A stretch of DNA of 64,000 nucleotides from Sphingomonas sp. JC676 (GCF_014489075.1 NZ_JACTGR010000004.1:62001-126000), one strand, 5' to 3'. Positions 8,319 to 17,296 are shown, counted from the stretch's first letter. Numbers and translations are program-made. Notes: generated from the letters alone by a model not told the origin.

Positions 8319-9461
8319 CTAGCGCTGGGTGAGATCGAAGGCGGCGGTGTTACCGTCGAGGATGTTCTGCGCGACAAGCTGGGCGTTGGCCATCGTTTCG
8401 GCGACCGCGGTGCGGCCCGCCTGCCAATGCTCGTGCATCGAGCGCGCCGAGAATTCGAAGTCGCGGCTGCCGCCCTCCCACGCATTGGCGCGGTAGATAA
8501 GCTGGACCAGGCTGACCGGATATTCGGTCACGCGCGCCTTGAGCTTCAGCACTTCGGGATCGTTCGCGAGGTCCGCCGGGAGCCGGTTGAGCAGCTTGCA
8601 CACCATCTGGCGCTCCTGGCGGAGCCTCAATCGCTCGTCGGAGACCGCGCGGGTGCGGCTGGAGAAGCGGATCTCCTTCTCGCGCGCCAGCACGTCGGTG
8701 ATGTTGCGAGGCAGCTCGGCGGCGGCGGGGAAGAGGTCGACCTGGAAGATCAAAGTCTCGGCATCCTGCCGGTCGAGTATATGGGTCAGCGGCGTGTTCG
8801 AGATCAGGCCGCCGTCCCAATAATAGAGGCCGTCGATCTCGATCGGCGGAAGGCCGGGCGGGAGCGCGCCCGAGGCCATGATGTGGCGCGCGTCGAGCTT
8901 CTCGTCGCGCGTGTCGAAGTAACGGAAATTGCCGCTGCACAGCTCGACCGCGCCGACCGACAGGCGGACGGGTCCGTTGTTGAGCAGGTCCCAGTCGACC
9001 AGCCTGTCGAGCGTCTCGCGGAGCGGCGAGGAATCGTAGAAGCTGAGCGCCCCCGGCGAACCCGGCACGGCGAAGGTGGGCGGGATCAGGCGTGGCGTGA
9101 AGAACCCCGGCACACCGCCGAGCATCACCGCGCCAGCCGACCATTCATGTGCGAATTCCCGTCCGCTGTCGCTCAGCGGGAGCGAGAAATCCGGCAGGGC
9201 GGCGGTGGCGCCATCCCAGAAGGCGCGGAGCGCGTCGAGCCGCTTCTCGGGCGGGTTGCCGGCGAACAGCGCGGCGTTGACCGCGCCGATCGAGATGCCG
9301 GCGACCCAATCGACTTCGATATGGTTCGCAGCGATCTCCTCGATCACCCCGGCCTGGAAGCTGCCCAGCGCGCCGCCGCCCTGAAGCACCAGCGCGACCA
9401 TATCCGGCAGGGGCAGCCCGGAGGGGAGATGGTGGCGTGGGCGAGACTCGGCATCGGCCAT
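8319..9461 (-). CDS. patatin-like phospholipase with C-terminal DUF3734 domain
   Basis: A serine acyl hydrolase of the patatin family, 380 aa. Oxyanion loop: QGGGALGSFQAG (residues 27-38). Nucleophile elbow: GISIG with S57. The catalytic aspartate is in YYWDGGL. The region after about residue 225 matches the DUF3734 extension that such proteins carry when they sit next to 3-hydroxybutyrate dehydrogenase. The ATG at 9461 is favoured: GAGG lies 6 nt upstream; an in-frame ATG 6 codons earlier has no such site. The pair with bdhA suggests a role in intracellular PHB turnover or membrane lipid remodelling. Substrate is an inference. Confidence 0.9.
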   Translation of the reverse strand: MADAESRPRHHLPSGLPLPDMVALVLQGGGALGSFQAGVIEEIAANHIEVDWVAGISIGAVNAALFAGNPPEKRLDALRAFWDGATAALPDFSLPLSDSGREFAHEWSAGAVMLGGVPGFFTPRLIPPTFAVPGSPGALSFYDSSPLRETLDRLVDWDLLNNGPVRLSVGAVELCSGNFRYFDTRDEKLDARHIMASGALPPGLPPIEIDGLYYWDGGLISNTPLTHILDRQDAETLIFQVDLFPAAAELPRNITDVLAREKEIRFSSRTRAVSDERLRLRQERQMVCKLLNRLPADLANDPEVLKLKARVTEYPVSLVQLIYRANAWEGGSRDFEFSARSMHEHWQAGRTAVAETMANAQLVAQNILDGNTAAFDLTQR

Positions 9462-9520
9462 GCGCGTCCTCTGACGCATCGCAGCGAACGGGGCAATGGC
9501 GAGTTGAGAGGGTGATAAAT

Positions 9521-9663
9521 TCCTCCCCTAGCTTGCTTGGGGAGGGGGACCGCGCCCGAAGGGCGGGGTGGAGGGGCGTGGCGGTGGAACCGGTGCGCGG
9601 CGCCGGCCCCTCCACCGCCGCCTTTGGCAGCGGTCCCCCTCCCCGAGACAAGCTCGGGGAGGA
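9521..9663. repeat. paired-palindrome (REP/BIME-like) repeat, type A
   Basis: Two GC-rich arms in opposite orientation lie in the intergenic gap before ypfJ. The left arm (TCCTCCCCTAGCTTGCTTGG and on) and the right arm (ending CCGAGACAAGCTCGGGGAGG) are related by inversion, and an inner pair, GTGGAGGGGC against GCCCCTCCAC, closes a long cruciform. The same AGCTTGCT core occurs at 15277 and a shorter form at 16619. It contains no gene. Confidence 0.7.
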
Positions 9664-9726
9664 TTTTGAGATGCAACGCAGCCGTGTTTCGCGCATTGTT
9701 GCGGGGAACGAACAAAGGGGTGCCCG

Positions 9727-10623
9727 ATGCGGCTCGACGATATCGATCCCACCGACAATGCGCGCGATCTCGGATCGGGCGGTGGTGGAGGCGGCGGATT
9801 TCCGCTGCTGGGACTGCTGCCGATGTTCCTCGGCCGCGGACGGATGGGCTGCGGCTCGATCGCGCTGCTGGTGATCGTGGGGCTGGTCTATCTGGCGATG
9901 TCGGGCGGTGGCGGGATGCTGGGGACGACGGGCGGCTCCAGCACCGGCCAGTCGCCGACCGCAGGCAAATCGGGCGCCGACGTGTGCCGCGTTAACGAGC
10001 GCCGCCTCGAGGCGTGCCGGGTGATGCGGAGCACCGACGATACCTGGGCGAAGATCTTCCAGGAATCGGGCCAGCGCTACCAGCCAGCGACGATCAACTT
10101 CTTCCAGGGCGGCGCGCAGACGGGTTGCGGCGCCGCGACCTCCGCGGTCGGTCCGTTCTACTGCCCGAGCGACGACGGCGTGTATATCGACACCGCCTTT
10201 TTCGACGAGCTGGAGAAGCGCTTCGGTGCCAAGGGCGATTTCGCCCGCGACTATGTGATCGCGCACGAGATGGGGCACCATATCCAGGATCTGCTCGGCA
10301 CGTCGGACGAGGTTTCGCGGGCGCAGGCACGGGCTTCGCAGACCGAGGGCAACCGCCTGTCGGTCCAGCTCGAGCTCCAGGCCGATTGCTTCGCCGGCGT
10401 TTGGGCGGCGCGCAACAAGGACCGGCTGGAGCCGGGCGATATCGAGGAGGGCATGACCGCGGCGAACGCGATCGGCGACGACACGTTGCAGAAGCAGGCG
10501 CAAGGGACGGTGGTGCCCGACAGCTTCACCCACGGCACCTCGGCGCAGCGCATGCAGTGGCTGCGGACCGGGCTGGAGACCGGCGATCCGTCCAAGTGCA
10601 ACACCTTCGACACGGCGCGATAG
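9727..10623 (+). CDS. ypfJ: YpfJ-family neutral zinc metallopeptidase
   Basis: A membrane-anchored metallopeptidase-like protein, 298 aa. After a Gly-rich stretch a membrane segment (about residues 42-58) anchors the domain, which then lies in the periplasm. The zinc site is AHEMGHH (H180, E181, H184), and the third ligand region is LELQADCFAGVWA. Four cysteines (C87, C97, C134, C146) are placed so that disulphides are possible. The family is widespread (E. coli YpfJ) but has no established substrate. It stands after the paired-palindrome repeat, which separates it from the divergent patatin gene. Confidence 0.92.
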   Translation: MRLDDIDPTDNARDLGSGGGGGGGFPLLGLLPMFLGRGRMGCGSIALLVIVGLVYLAMSGGGGMLGTTGGSSTGQSPTAGKSGADVCRVNERRLEACRVMRSTDDTWAKIFQESGQRYQPATINFFQGGAQTGCGAATSAVGPFYCPSDDGVYIDTAFFDELEKRFGAKGDFARDYVIAHEMGHHIQDLLGTSDEVSRAQARASQTEGNRLSVQLELQADCFAGVWAARNKDRLEPGDIEEGMTAANAIGDDTLQKQAQGTVVPDSFTHGTSAQRMQWLRTGLETGDPSKCNTFDTAR

Positions 10624-10669
10624 AGCGGGATTGCTTGTGCTTCCCTCGGTCCCGCCGCGCGCCTAAACG

Positions 10670-11410
10670 ATGCGCATGACCGAGGAACGCCCCAAGCTCG
10701 CCTATCGTCATACGCTCGGCAAGGGGCCGACGATCGTCTTTCTGTGCGGCTATGCCTCCGACATGAACGGCACCAAGGCGCTGGCGCTGGAGGAATGGGC
10801 GAAGGCGAACAAGCGGGCCTTTCTGCGCTTCGACTATGCCGGATGCGGCGCGAGCGAAGGCACCTTCGAGGAGCAGACGCTGGCCGGCTGGCGCGACGAC
10901 GCGCTGCGGATCCTCGACGAGGTGGTGCCCGGGCCGGTGGTGCTGGTCGGATCGTCGATGGGCGGATGGATCATGCTGCTCGTGGCCAGGGCGCGACCGG
11001 AGCAGGTGCTGGGGCTGGTGGGCATCGCGGCGGCGCCCGACTTCACCGATTGGGGTTTCAGCCACGAGGAGAAGCTGCAGCTCGTCGAATATAGTCGGAT
11101 CGAGCAGCCCTCCGACTATTCGGACCAGCCGACGATCACCACCCACGCCTTTTGGGAAGCCGGCGAGAGCAACCGGGTGATGGACCGCCCGATCGATTTC
11201 CATGGGCCGGTGCGGCTTCTCCAGGGCCAGCAGGACCCCGAAGTGCCATGGGAGCGCGCGACCGCGCTCGCGGCGCTGTTCCGTTCAGACGCGGTGCAGA
11301 CTTGGCTGGTCAAGGACGGGGACCACCGGCTTTCGCGCGAGGACGACATCGCGCTGATCCTTCGCGCCGTTCAGGATGTGCTTGCCCTATGCTCCTCTTC
11401 CTCCTCCTGA
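10670..11410 (+). CDS. alpha/beta hydrolase
   Basis: A cytoplasmic alpha/beta hydrolase of 246 aa. The nucleophile elbow is GSSMGG; the acid is probably the aspartate of QGQQDPEVPW and the histidine that of GDHRLSR. An early FLCGYASDMNG supplies the oxyanion hole. The arrangement resembles the bacterial palmitoyl-protein thioesterase ABHD10-like group, but that name is only a suggestion. Two in-frame ATGs (10670, 10676) are possible and neither has a strong ribosome site. Its 3' end overlaps the next gene by 22 bp, indicating co-transcription. Confidence 0.88.
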   Translation: MRMTEERPKLAYRHTLGKGPTIVFLCGYASDMNGTKALALEEWAKANKRAFLRFDYAGCGASEGTFEEQTLAGWRDDALRILDEVVPGPVVLVGSSMGGWIMLLVARARPEQVLGLVGIAAAPDFTDWGFSHEEKLQLVEYSRIEQPSDYSDQPTITTHAFWEAGESNRVMDRPIDFHGPVRLLQGQQDPEVPWERATALAALFRSDAVQTWLVKDGDHRLSREDDIALILRAVQDVLALCSSSSS

Positions 11411-12174
11411 GCCTCCAGGACGCCGCGGGTCCGGTCGCGGCGCCGGCCAAAGCACCCGTCGCCGCCGCGCCAAAGCCGACCCCGGAGCCGCCGCGCTTCT
11501 CCGAATGCATGGACCTTGCCACCGGCGATCCCTCGGCGGGGCAGGCGGCGGCGATGAAGTGGCGGCTGGAAGGTGGCGGCATGCTCGCGCGGCAGTGCCT
11601 GGGCGTCGCTTATGCCAATCAGCAGCGCTGGGCCTCGGCGGCGGGCGCGTTCGCGGAAGCGGCGCACGACGCCGAGCTGGCGAAGGACAATCGAGCAGCC
11701 AATTACTGGCAGCAATCGGGCAATGCCTGGCTGGCGGCGGGAGATCCGGCCAAGGCGCGCTCGGCGCTCGACGCGGCGCTTTCGGCGGGAACGCTGGAAG
11801 GGCTGGCGGTGGGCGAGGCGCATCTCGATAGGGCCCGTGCGCTGGTCGCTGCGGGCGACCTGGACAGCGCGCGGAGCGATCTCGATTCGGCGCTGCTCGA
11901 CGCGCCCAAGGATCCGCTCGGCTGGCTGCTTTCCGCTACGCTGGCGCGGCGGACCAACGACCTGAAGCGCGCGAGCAAGGACATTGCCGAAGCGCTGCGT
12001 CTCGCGGCCGATGACGCCTCGGTCCATCTCGAAGCGGGCAATATCGCCGCGGCGGCGGGCGACGAGGCGGATGCGCGCACCTCCTGGGCGCGCGCGGTCG
12101 AACTCGATCCGGGCGGCCCGGTGGCCGAGACGGCGCGCAAGGCGCTCGCCCAGTTCGGCGCGACCGAGAAATAG
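11389..12174 (+). CDS. secreted tetratricopeptide repeat protein
   Basis: A 261-aa periplasmic protein. It opens with a short hydrophobic signal (MLLFLLLSLQDAAG) followed by an Ala/Pro linker, then TPR-like helical pairs from about residue 65 to the end, for example AHLDRARALVAAGDLDSA and SVHLEAGNIAAAAGDEADA. TPRs bind other proteins, so this is probably a scaffold, partner unknown. The ATG at 11389 lies inside the end of the hydrolase gene; the frame stays open further upstream but that part is the shadow of the hydrolase. Translational coupling is likely. Confidence 0.82.
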   Translation: MLLFLLLSLQDAAGPVAAPAKAPVAAAPKPTPEPPRFSECMDLATGDPSAGQAAAMKWRLEGGGMLARQCLGVAYANQQRWASAAGAFAEAAHDAELAKDNRAANYWQQSGNAWLAAGDPAKARSALDAALSAGTLEGLAVGEAHLDRARALVAAGDLDSARSDLDSALLDAPKDPLGWLLSATLARRTNDLKRASKDIAEALRLAADDASVHLEAGNIAAAAGDEADARTSWARAVELDPGGPVAETARKALAQFGATEK

Positions 12175-12242
12175 CTGCCAGCATCTGGCCGCGGCGCGGC
12201 TGCGGGACTATCTGGGCAGCGAACCGTTCCCGGAGCCCCCGC

Positions 12243-12653
12243 ATGCGCTATCTTCACACCATGATTCGCGTCACCGATCCCGACGCGACGATGCGTTTCT
12301 TCGAGCTGCTCGGCCTGAAGGAAACCCGGCGGATCGAGAGCGAGAAGGGCCGCTTCACGCTGATCTATCTCGCCGCGCCCGGCGACGAGGCCGAGGTGGA
12401 GCTCACCCATAACTGGGATCCCGAGGACTATAGCGGCGGGCGCAATTTCGGGCATCTCGCCTATCGCGTCGAGAATATCTACGAGACCTGCAAGCGGCTG
12501 ATGGACGCGGGCGTGACGATCAACCGCCCGCCGCGCGACGGCCATATGGCGTTCGTCCGCACCCCTGACGACATCTCGATCGAGCTGCTGCAGGACGGCC
12601 GTCTCGAACTCGCCGAGCCCTGGGCCTCGATGCCCAATACTGGCAGCTGGTGA
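12243..12653 (+). CDS. gloA: lactoylglutathione lyase (glyoxalase I)
   Basis: Glyoxalase I joins methylglyoxal-glutathione hemithioacetal to S-lactoylglutathione in the cytosol. The 136-aa single-domain length is that of the bacterial nickel/zinc enzymes. Metal ligands can be placed by pattern: the H of MRYLHTMIRV, the E of EVELTHNW, the H of FGHLAYRV and the E of SIELLQDG. LGLKETRR and DPEDYSGGRNFGH are also family features. It overlaps the next gene by 4 bp (GTGA), and the second glyoxalase enzyme is only one gene away, so this is a detoxification operon. Confidence 0.95.
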   Translation: MRYLHTMIRVTDPDATMRFFELLGLKETRRIESEKGRFTLIYLAAPGDEAEVELTHNWDPEDYSGGRNFGHLAYRVENIYETCKRLMDAGVTINRPPRDGHMAFVRTPDDISIELLQDGRLELAEPWASMPNTGSW

Positions 12654-13696
12654 ACCCGCGCGCCGCCCGTTTCCTGGAGCTGACCGGCGCGCGCGCACCG
12701 ATCGTCCAGGCGCCGATGGCGGGGGCGGGCGGCGTCGCGCTGGCGGTGGCGGCGATGCGGGGCGGGGCGATCGGATCACTGCCCAGCGCGATGCTCGCGC
12801 CGGAACAGATCGCCGCGCAGGTGGCCGAGGTGCGGGCGCAGGCCGAAGGGCCGCTCAACCTCAATTTCTTCTGCCACACCCTGCCCGAGCCGGTGCCGGA
12901 CGAGTCGGCATGGCGGGAACTGCTCGCGCCTTATTATGCCGAAGAAGGCGTCTCGCCGGGCGAGGCGCCACCCCTGCGGCGACCCTTCGACGCGGCGGCA
13001 TGCGCGGTGGTCGAGGCGGTCCGGCCGGAGATCGTCAGTTTTCATTTCGGCTTGCCCGAGGCGGCGCTGCTCGAACGGGTCCGCGCCAGCGGGACGCGGG
13101 TCTTCGGCAATGCGACCAGCGTCGCCGAATTGCATTGGCTGGCCGAGCGGGGCTGCGACGCGATCATCGTGCAGGGCAGCGAGGCGGGCGGCCATGCGGG
13201 CTGGTTCCTCGATCGCCATATGCCCACGCCATTGGCCGTCCTGCTGGCCGAACCCATCGATACGCCGGTGATCGCCGCCGGCGGCATCGTCGATGGCGCG
13301 AGCATCGCTGCCGCGCTGGCGGCGGGAGCGAGCGCGGTACAGGTCGGCACCGCCTATCTGGCGACGCCCGAAAGCCTGATTTCCGCACCGTATCGCGCGC
13401 TGCTCGGCACTGATGCGGCGGCTGATGCCGCGTTCACCAATCTCTTCTCCGGCCGCCAGGCACGGGGCATCCGCAACCGGCTGATGCGCGATCTCGGACC
13501 GATCTGTGAGGTGGCGCCGGCCTTCCCCTATGCCTCCAACGCGCTGCTGCCGCTGCACAAGGCGGCCGAGGCGGACGGGCGCGGCGACTATTCGCCCTTG
13601 TGGGCGGGCGCCGGCGCGGCGAGAGTTCGCAGCATGGGCGCCGAGCAACTGACGCGCGAATTGGCGCAGGCCGCGCTGGAGGAATCGCATGGCTGA
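12650..13696 (+). CDS. nitronate monooxygenase-like FMN enzyme
   Basis: An FMN-dependent TIM-barrel enzyme of the nitronate monooxygenase/2-nitropropane dioxygenase family, 348 aa. Visible FMN-binding and active-site segments are VQAPMAGAGG at the N-terminus, VQGSEAGGHAGW in the middle (with the catalytic-type histidine), AAGGIVDG and GTAYLATPES. Substrates in the family are alkyl nitronates such as propionate-3-nitronate, but many members are simply unknown flavin oxidases. The start is the GTG at 12650, overlapping the gloA stop. It sits between gloA and gloB, so a role in clearing reactive small metabolites fits. Confidence 0.9.
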   Translation: MNPRAARFLELTGARAPIVQAPMAGAGGVALAVAAMRGGAIGSLPSAMLAPEQIAAQVAEVRAQAEGPLNLNFFCHTLPEPVPDESAWRELLAPYYAEEGVSPGEAPPLRRPFDAAACAVVEAVRPEIVSFHFGLPEAALLERVRASGTRVFGNATSVAELHWLAERGCDAIIVQGSEAGGHAGWFLDRHMPTPLAVLLAEPIDTPVIAAGGIVDGASIAAALAAGASAVQVGTAYLATPESLISAPYRALLGTDAAADAAFTNLFSGRQARGIRNRLMRDLGPICEVAPAFPYASNALLPLHKAAEADGRGDYSPLWAGAGAARVRSMGAEQLTRELAQAALEESHG

Positions 13697-14423
13697 ACTC
13701 GAAATCGTCCGCATCCCTGCGCTCAGCGACAATTATATCTGGCTCGTCCATGACCCCGAAAGCGCCGAGACGATGGTGGTCGATCCCGCCCAGGCCGAGC
13801 CGGTCCTCGCCGAGGCCGACCGGCGCGGCTGGCCGATCACCGCGATCTGGAACACGCACTGGCATCCCGATCACACCGGCGGCAATGCGGGGATCAAGGC
13901 GGTGACGGGATGCGAGGTGATTGCCCCGGCAGGCGAGGCGGCGCGCATCCCGACAGCGGATCGGCTGGTGGGCGAGGGTGATACGGTCGCGCTCGGCAGC
14001 CATATAGCCAGCGTGATGGAAGTGCCGGCGCATACTGCGGGGCACATCGCCTATCACTTCGCGCAGGACGGCGTGGTCTTTGTCGGCGACACGCTGTTTG
14101 CGATGGGCTGCGGACGGCTGTTCGAAGGGACGGCGGCGCAGATGTTCCGGAACATGCAGCGGCTCGGCCAACTGCCGCCCGAGACGCGCGTCTATTGCGC
14201 ACATGAATATACCCAGTCGAACGGCCGCTATGCCCGGGTCGCCGAACCTGACAATGCGGCGATCGCCGCGCGAATGACGCAGGTCGACGCGGCGCGCGCG
14301 GCGGGCGAGGCGACAGTACCGACGACGATTGGCGAGGAGCTGGCCACCAATCCGTTCATGCGCGCGGGCTCGGTTGAAATTCTGGCCGAGCGCCGCGCTG
14401 CGAAGGATGTATTTGCGGGTTGA
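13689..14423 (+). CDS. gloB: hydroxyacylglutathione hydrolase (glyoxalase II)
   Basis: Hydrolyses S-lactoylglutathione to lactate and glutathione, completing the glyoxalase route started by the gene at 12243. It is a metallo-beta-lactamase-fold enzyme, 244 aa. The metal motif is THWHPDHTGG: H57, H59, D61 and H62 are all kept, with W in place of the usual middle H of THHH. Other ligands are in AHTAGHIAYH, FVGDTLF and YCAHEYTQSN, and the C-terminal glutathione-binding helices contain RAAGEATVPTTIGEE. It overlaps the upstream gene by 8 bp. Confidence 0.95.
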   Translation: MAELEIVRIPALSDNYIWLVHDPESAETMVVDPAQAEPVLAEADRRGWPITAIWNTHWHPDHTGGNAGIKAVTGCEVIAPAGEAARIPTADRLVGEGDTVALGSHIASVMEVPAHTAGHIAYHFAQDGVVFVGDTLFAMGCGRLFEGTAAQMFRNMQRLGQLPPETRVYCAHEYTQSNGRYARVAEPDNAAIAARMTQVDAARAAGEATVPTTIGEELATNPFMRAGSVEILAERRAAKDVFAG

Positions 14424-14461
14424 AGGCGCTATGATCGTCTTCGGGGCATGAGGAGAGCAAT

Positions 14462-14851
14462 ATGATCCGCCTAGCCGTGCCCGCGATCCTGCTTCTCGCC
14501 GGGCTGACCGCAGCCGATGCCGCGCAGCATCGCCCCGATCCCGCCATGGCCAAGATCGAGAAGCAGTTGAAGGGCCTGACCCCTGGCGCACCGCTACGCT
14601 GCCTGCGCCGTGATCAGGCGAACCAGATTCTGACCGCCGACGGCGTGATCCTCTATGTCGCGGGCAAGAGCCGTGCATGGCGCAACGACGTGGTCGGCCA
14701 TTGCAACGGGCTGGCGCGGGGCGACGTGGTGGTGACCAGGAGCATCAGCGGCCAGCTTTGCGACGGCGACATCGTCCAGACACGGGCGCCGACCGGGGGC
14801 ATGTTCACGGGCAGCTGCTCGCTGGGCAAGTTCACCCCCTATTCCAAGTAA
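14462..14851 (+). CDS. secreted small protein, tandem paralog 1
   Basis: A 129-aa exported protein with a signal peptide ending near ADAAQ. The mature part has four cysteines, of which C-L-R-R-D, GHCNGL, QLCDGD and GSCSLG mark likely disulphide positions. The end, SLGKFTPYSK, is shared almost exactly with the next gene, and the cysteine spacing also agrees, so the two are tandem duplicates that have diverged strongly. It may belong to a DUF6491-like group, but I am not sure. AGGAG is present a few bases before the ATG. Function unknown. Confidence 0.72.
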   Translation: MIRLAVPAILLLAGLTAADAAQHRPDPAMAKIEKQLKGLTPGAPLRCLRRDQANQILTADGVILYVAGKSRAWRNDVVGHCNGLARGDVVVTRSISGQLCDGDIVQTRAPTGGMFTGSCSLGKFTPYSK

Positions 14852-14861
14852 GGAGAGAGCG

Positions 14862-15269
14862 ATGCGCTGGGCATTATTGACGATCGGAGCTTTCCTGTTC
14901 GCGGGATGCACGGCGAGCGCCGAGCAGAGCGCCTCGCGCCAGGCCGAGGCGGACCGCGACCTGGCCAAGGCGATCGGCGACCGCACGGCCGGCAAGCCGA
15001 CGGACTGCATCAATTCGAGCACCAACAATGACGGGCCGCAGATCATCGACCACAAGACGGTGATCTACCGCCAGGGCCAGCGGGTGTGGGTCAACACCCT
15101 CGAGGCCGAATGTCCGAGCCTGGAGCCGTTCAACACGATGATCGTCGAGCTGCACGGATCGCAGATCTGCCGCAACGACCAGTTCCGGATCCTCGAGCCA
15201 GGGAGCAGCATTCCCAGCGCCTATTGCCGCTTCGGCAAGTTCACACCCTATTCCAAGCCGAAGAACTGA
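14862..15269 (+). CDS. lipoprotein, tandem paralog 2
   Basis: A 135-aa predicted lipoprotein: the signal ends in the lipobox FAGC with the cysteine at residue 16. Its domain aligns with the preceding gene through CINSSTNN / CLRRDQAN, AECPSL / GHCNGL, QICRND / QLCDGD and the terminal FGKFTPYSK. Here the family member is membrane-anchored while the first is soluble. The start is 10 bp after the previous stop with AAGGAGAG in between, so they form one operon, closed by the hairpin at 15277-15306. Function unknown. Confidence 0.75.
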   Translation: MRWALLTIGAFLFAGCTASAEQSASRQAEADRDLAKAIGDRTAGKPTDCINSSTNNDGPQIIDHKTVIYRQGQRVWVNTLEAECPSLEPFNTMIVELHGSQICRNDQFRILEPGSSIPSAYCRFGKFTPYSKPKN

Positions 15270-15276
15270 CGCCATA

Positions 15277-15306
15277 AGTCCTCCCCGAGCTTGCTCGGGG
15301 AGGACT
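15277..15306. terminator. hairpin between convergent genes (type A repeat acting as terminator)
   Basis: A perfect 14-bp inverted repeat (AGTCCTCCCCGAGC and its complement, TT between) is followed by GTTTTA on the + strand. It lies 8 bp after the lipoprotein stop and 4 bp before the convergent hslU stop, so it may end both transcripts. The core matches the repeat at 9521. Confidence 0.75.
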
Positions 15307-15309
15307 GTT

Positions 15310-16605
15310 TTACAGCACGTAGCGGCTGAGATCGGTGTTGCGGGCGATGCTCGCCAGCTGGCTGTCGACATAGGCCGCGTCGATCACCAGGCTGGTGCCG
15401 GAACGGTCCTCGGCGTCGAAGCTGACTTCTTCGAGCAGTTTCTCCATCACCGTCTGGAGGCGGCGGGCGCCGATATTCTCGATCTCGGCATTCACTTCCG
15501 CCGCGATCTTGGCGACTGCGCGAATGCCGTCATCGGTGAAGTCGATCGTCACGCCCTCAGTGCCGAGCAAAGCGGCATATTGCGCCACCAGGCTCGCCTT
15601 GGTGTCGGACAGGATCGCGACGAAATCCTCCTCGGTCAGCGCCTTCAGCTCGACGCGGATCGGCAGGCGGCCCTGGAGCTCGGGGAGCAGGTCCGACGGC
15701 TTGGCGACGTGGAACGCGCCGCTCGCGATGAAGAGGATGTGATCGGTCTTCATCGGCCCGTATTTGGTGGCGACGGTGGTGCCCTCGATCAGCGGCAGCA
15801 GGTCGCGCTGCACGCCCTCGCGGCTCACCGAGCCGCCGCGCACGTCCGACACGGCGATCTTGTCGATCTCGTCGAGGAAGACGATGCCATTGGCTTCCGC
15901 ATCCGCCAGCGCGACGCGGCTGACCTCGTCCTGGTCGAGGCGCTTGTCGGCCTCTTCCTCGACGAGCTTGTCCCATGCACGGCGCACGTTGAGCTTGCGG
16001 CGCTTGAGCGGCGCGCCGCCGAACGCCTTGCCCATCATCTCGGACAGGTTGATCATCTGCGCCCCACCGCCGGGGATCTCGAACGGCATTTGCGGGGCCT
16101 GCTCGATCTCGATCTCGATCTCGGTATTGTCGAGCACGCCGTCCTGGAAGCGCTGCTTGAACGCCTCGCGGGTGGCGGTGCTGGCATCCTTGCCGGTCAG
16201 CGCGTCGAGCAGGCGGCCCATGGCGGCTTCCTCGGCCTTGTCCTTCACCGCGGAGCGGCGGCGTTCCTTCTCGAGCCGGATCGCTTCCTCGACCAGGTCG
16301 CGGGCGATCTGCTCGACGTCGCGGCCGACATAGCCGACCTCGGTGAACTTGGTGGCCTCCACCTTCACGAAGGGCGCGTCGGCGAGCTTTGCCAGGCGGC
16401 GACTGATCTCGGTCTTGCCGCAGCCAGTGGGGCCGATCATCAGGATGTTCTTCGGCGTGACCTCGTCGCGCAGGTCGGCCGAGAGCTGCTGGCGGCGCCA
16501 GCGATTGCGCAGCGCGACCGCGACCGCCTTCTTGGCGTCCTTCTGGCCGATGATGTGCGCGTCAAGCGCTGCGACGATGGTCTTGGGGGTAAGCTTGTCG
16601 TTCAT
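15310..16605 (-). CDS. hslU: HslU, ATPase subunit of the HslUV protease
   Basis: The hexameric AAA+ unfoldase that feeds proteins to HslV in the cytosol. 431 aa from the ATG at 16605, matching the family. Walker A is [11 protein letters not shown] (about residues 58-68) and Walker [13 protein letters not shown]; the pore motif lies in [17 protein letters not shown]. The insertion (I) domain, about residues 110-240, is present, and the C-terminus ends in YVL, which in this family docks into HslV. The open frame runs on for 40 codons upstream through the repeat at 16619, but that part is low-complexity and no known HslU starts there. hslV lies upstream at 16722. Confidence 0.97.
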   Translation of the reverse strand: MNDKLTPKTIVAALDAHIIGQKDAKKAVAVALRNRWRRQQLSADLRDEVTPKNILMIGPTGCGKTEISRRLAKLADAPFVKVEATKFTEVGYVGRDVEQIARDLVEEAIRLEKERRRSAVKDKAEEAAMGRLLDALTGKDASTATREAFKQRFQDGVLDNTEIEIEIEQAPQMPFEIPGGGAQMINLSEMMGKAFGGAPLKRRKLNVRRAWDKLVEEEADKRLDQDEVSRVALADAEANGIVFLDEIDKIAVSDVRGGSVSREGVQRDLLPLIEGTTVATKYGPMKTDHILFIASGAFHVAKPSDLLPELQGRLPIRVELKALTEEDFVAILSDTKASLVAQYAALLGTEGVTIDFTDDGIRAVAKIAAEVNAEIENIGARRLQTVMEKLLEEVSFDAEDRSGTSLVIDAAYVDSQLASIARNTDLSRYVL

Positions 16606-16618
16606 TTTCTTCTCTGTT

Positions 16619-16716
16619 CCCCTCCCGCTTGCGGGAGGGGCTAGGGGTGGGCTCGCGCTATCCGCAAGCGATTCATTGGAGGAGGACGGGCGCCCACCCC
16701 CCGCATGCGGGGGAGA
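16619..16716. repeat. paired palindromes between hslV and hslU
   Basis: Inside the hslV-hslU gap lie a 10-bp perfect hairpin (CCCCTCCCGC-TT-GCGGGAGGGG, 16619-16640), a second palindrome around 16697-16712 (CCCCCGCATGCGGGGG), and an outer pair GGGGTGGGC (16644) with GCCCACCCC (16692). The whole forms a cruciform-like BIME. In mRNA it could protect or separate the two messages. Confidence 0.75.
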
Positions 16717-16721
16717 TGGGT

Positions 16722-17288
16722 TCAATTGACGCTGTCGAGCGTCTCCACGGTCAGGCGATCGTTGGTGTAGACGCAGAGCTCGCCGGCGATCTTCATCGCC
16801 TTGCGGGCGATGGTTTCGGGATCCTGCTCATATTCGATCAGCGCGCGCGCCGCGGAGAGGGCGAAATTGCCGCCCGATCCGATCGCCGCGACGATGCCCT
16901 CCGGATGGCCTTCGGGTTCGAGCACGTCGCCGTTGCCGGTGATCATCAGCGTCAGCTCCTTGTCGGCGACAAGGAGCATCGCCTCGAGGTTGCGCAGATA
17001 TTTGTCGGTCCGCCATTCCTTGGCGAGCTCCACCGCAGCGCGCAGAAGCTGGCCCTGGTGCCGCTCCAGCTTAGTCTCGAGTCGCTCGAACAAGGTGAAG
17101 GCGTCCGCGGTCGCACCGGCAAAGCCGGCGATGACCGAGCCGTCGCCCAGGGGACGAACCTTTCGCGCATTGGGTTTCATGATGGTGGGCCCTGCCGAAA
17201 CCTGGCCGTCACCGGCGATCACGACTTTGCCCGATTTGCGCACGGAGAGAATGGTCGTGCCGTGCCACGCATTGGAATTACCGCTCAT
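16722..17288 (-). CDS. hslV: HslV, peptidase subunit of the HslUV protease
   Basis: The proteasome-beta-like peptidase that assembles as two hexameric rings and is opened by HslU. 188 aa. The catalytic N-terminal threonine of the mature enzyme is T11, in [11 protein letters not shown], so a ten-residue propeptide is expected to be removed, as in other alphaproteobacteria. GDGQVSAGP and [14 protein letters not shown] are also conserved. An in-frame stop lies about 33 bp before the ATG and no Shine-Dalgarno sequence precedes it; a heat-shock-like promoter ends just upstream (17297-17324), so the message may be leaderless. hslU follows after the repeat. Confidence 0.96.
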   Translation of the reverse strand: MSGNSNAWHGTTILSVRKSGKVVIAGDGQVSAGPTIMKPNARKVRPLGDGSVIAGFAGATADAFTLFERLETKLERHQGQLLRAAVELAKEWRTDKYLRNLEAMLLVADKELTLMITGNGDVLEPEGHPEGIVAAIGSGGNFALSAARALIEYEQDPETIARKAMKIAGELCVYTNDRLTVETLDSVN

Positions 17289-17296
17289 GGAGGCGG

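Noticed and set aside
9521..9663. CRISPR array
   Set aside because: Only two arms in opposite orientation, no regular spacers, no cas genes anywhere in the window.
16606..16725. Forty additional N-terminal residues for HslU
   Set aside because: They are translated repeat DNA; all HslU proteins start near MNDKLTPK.
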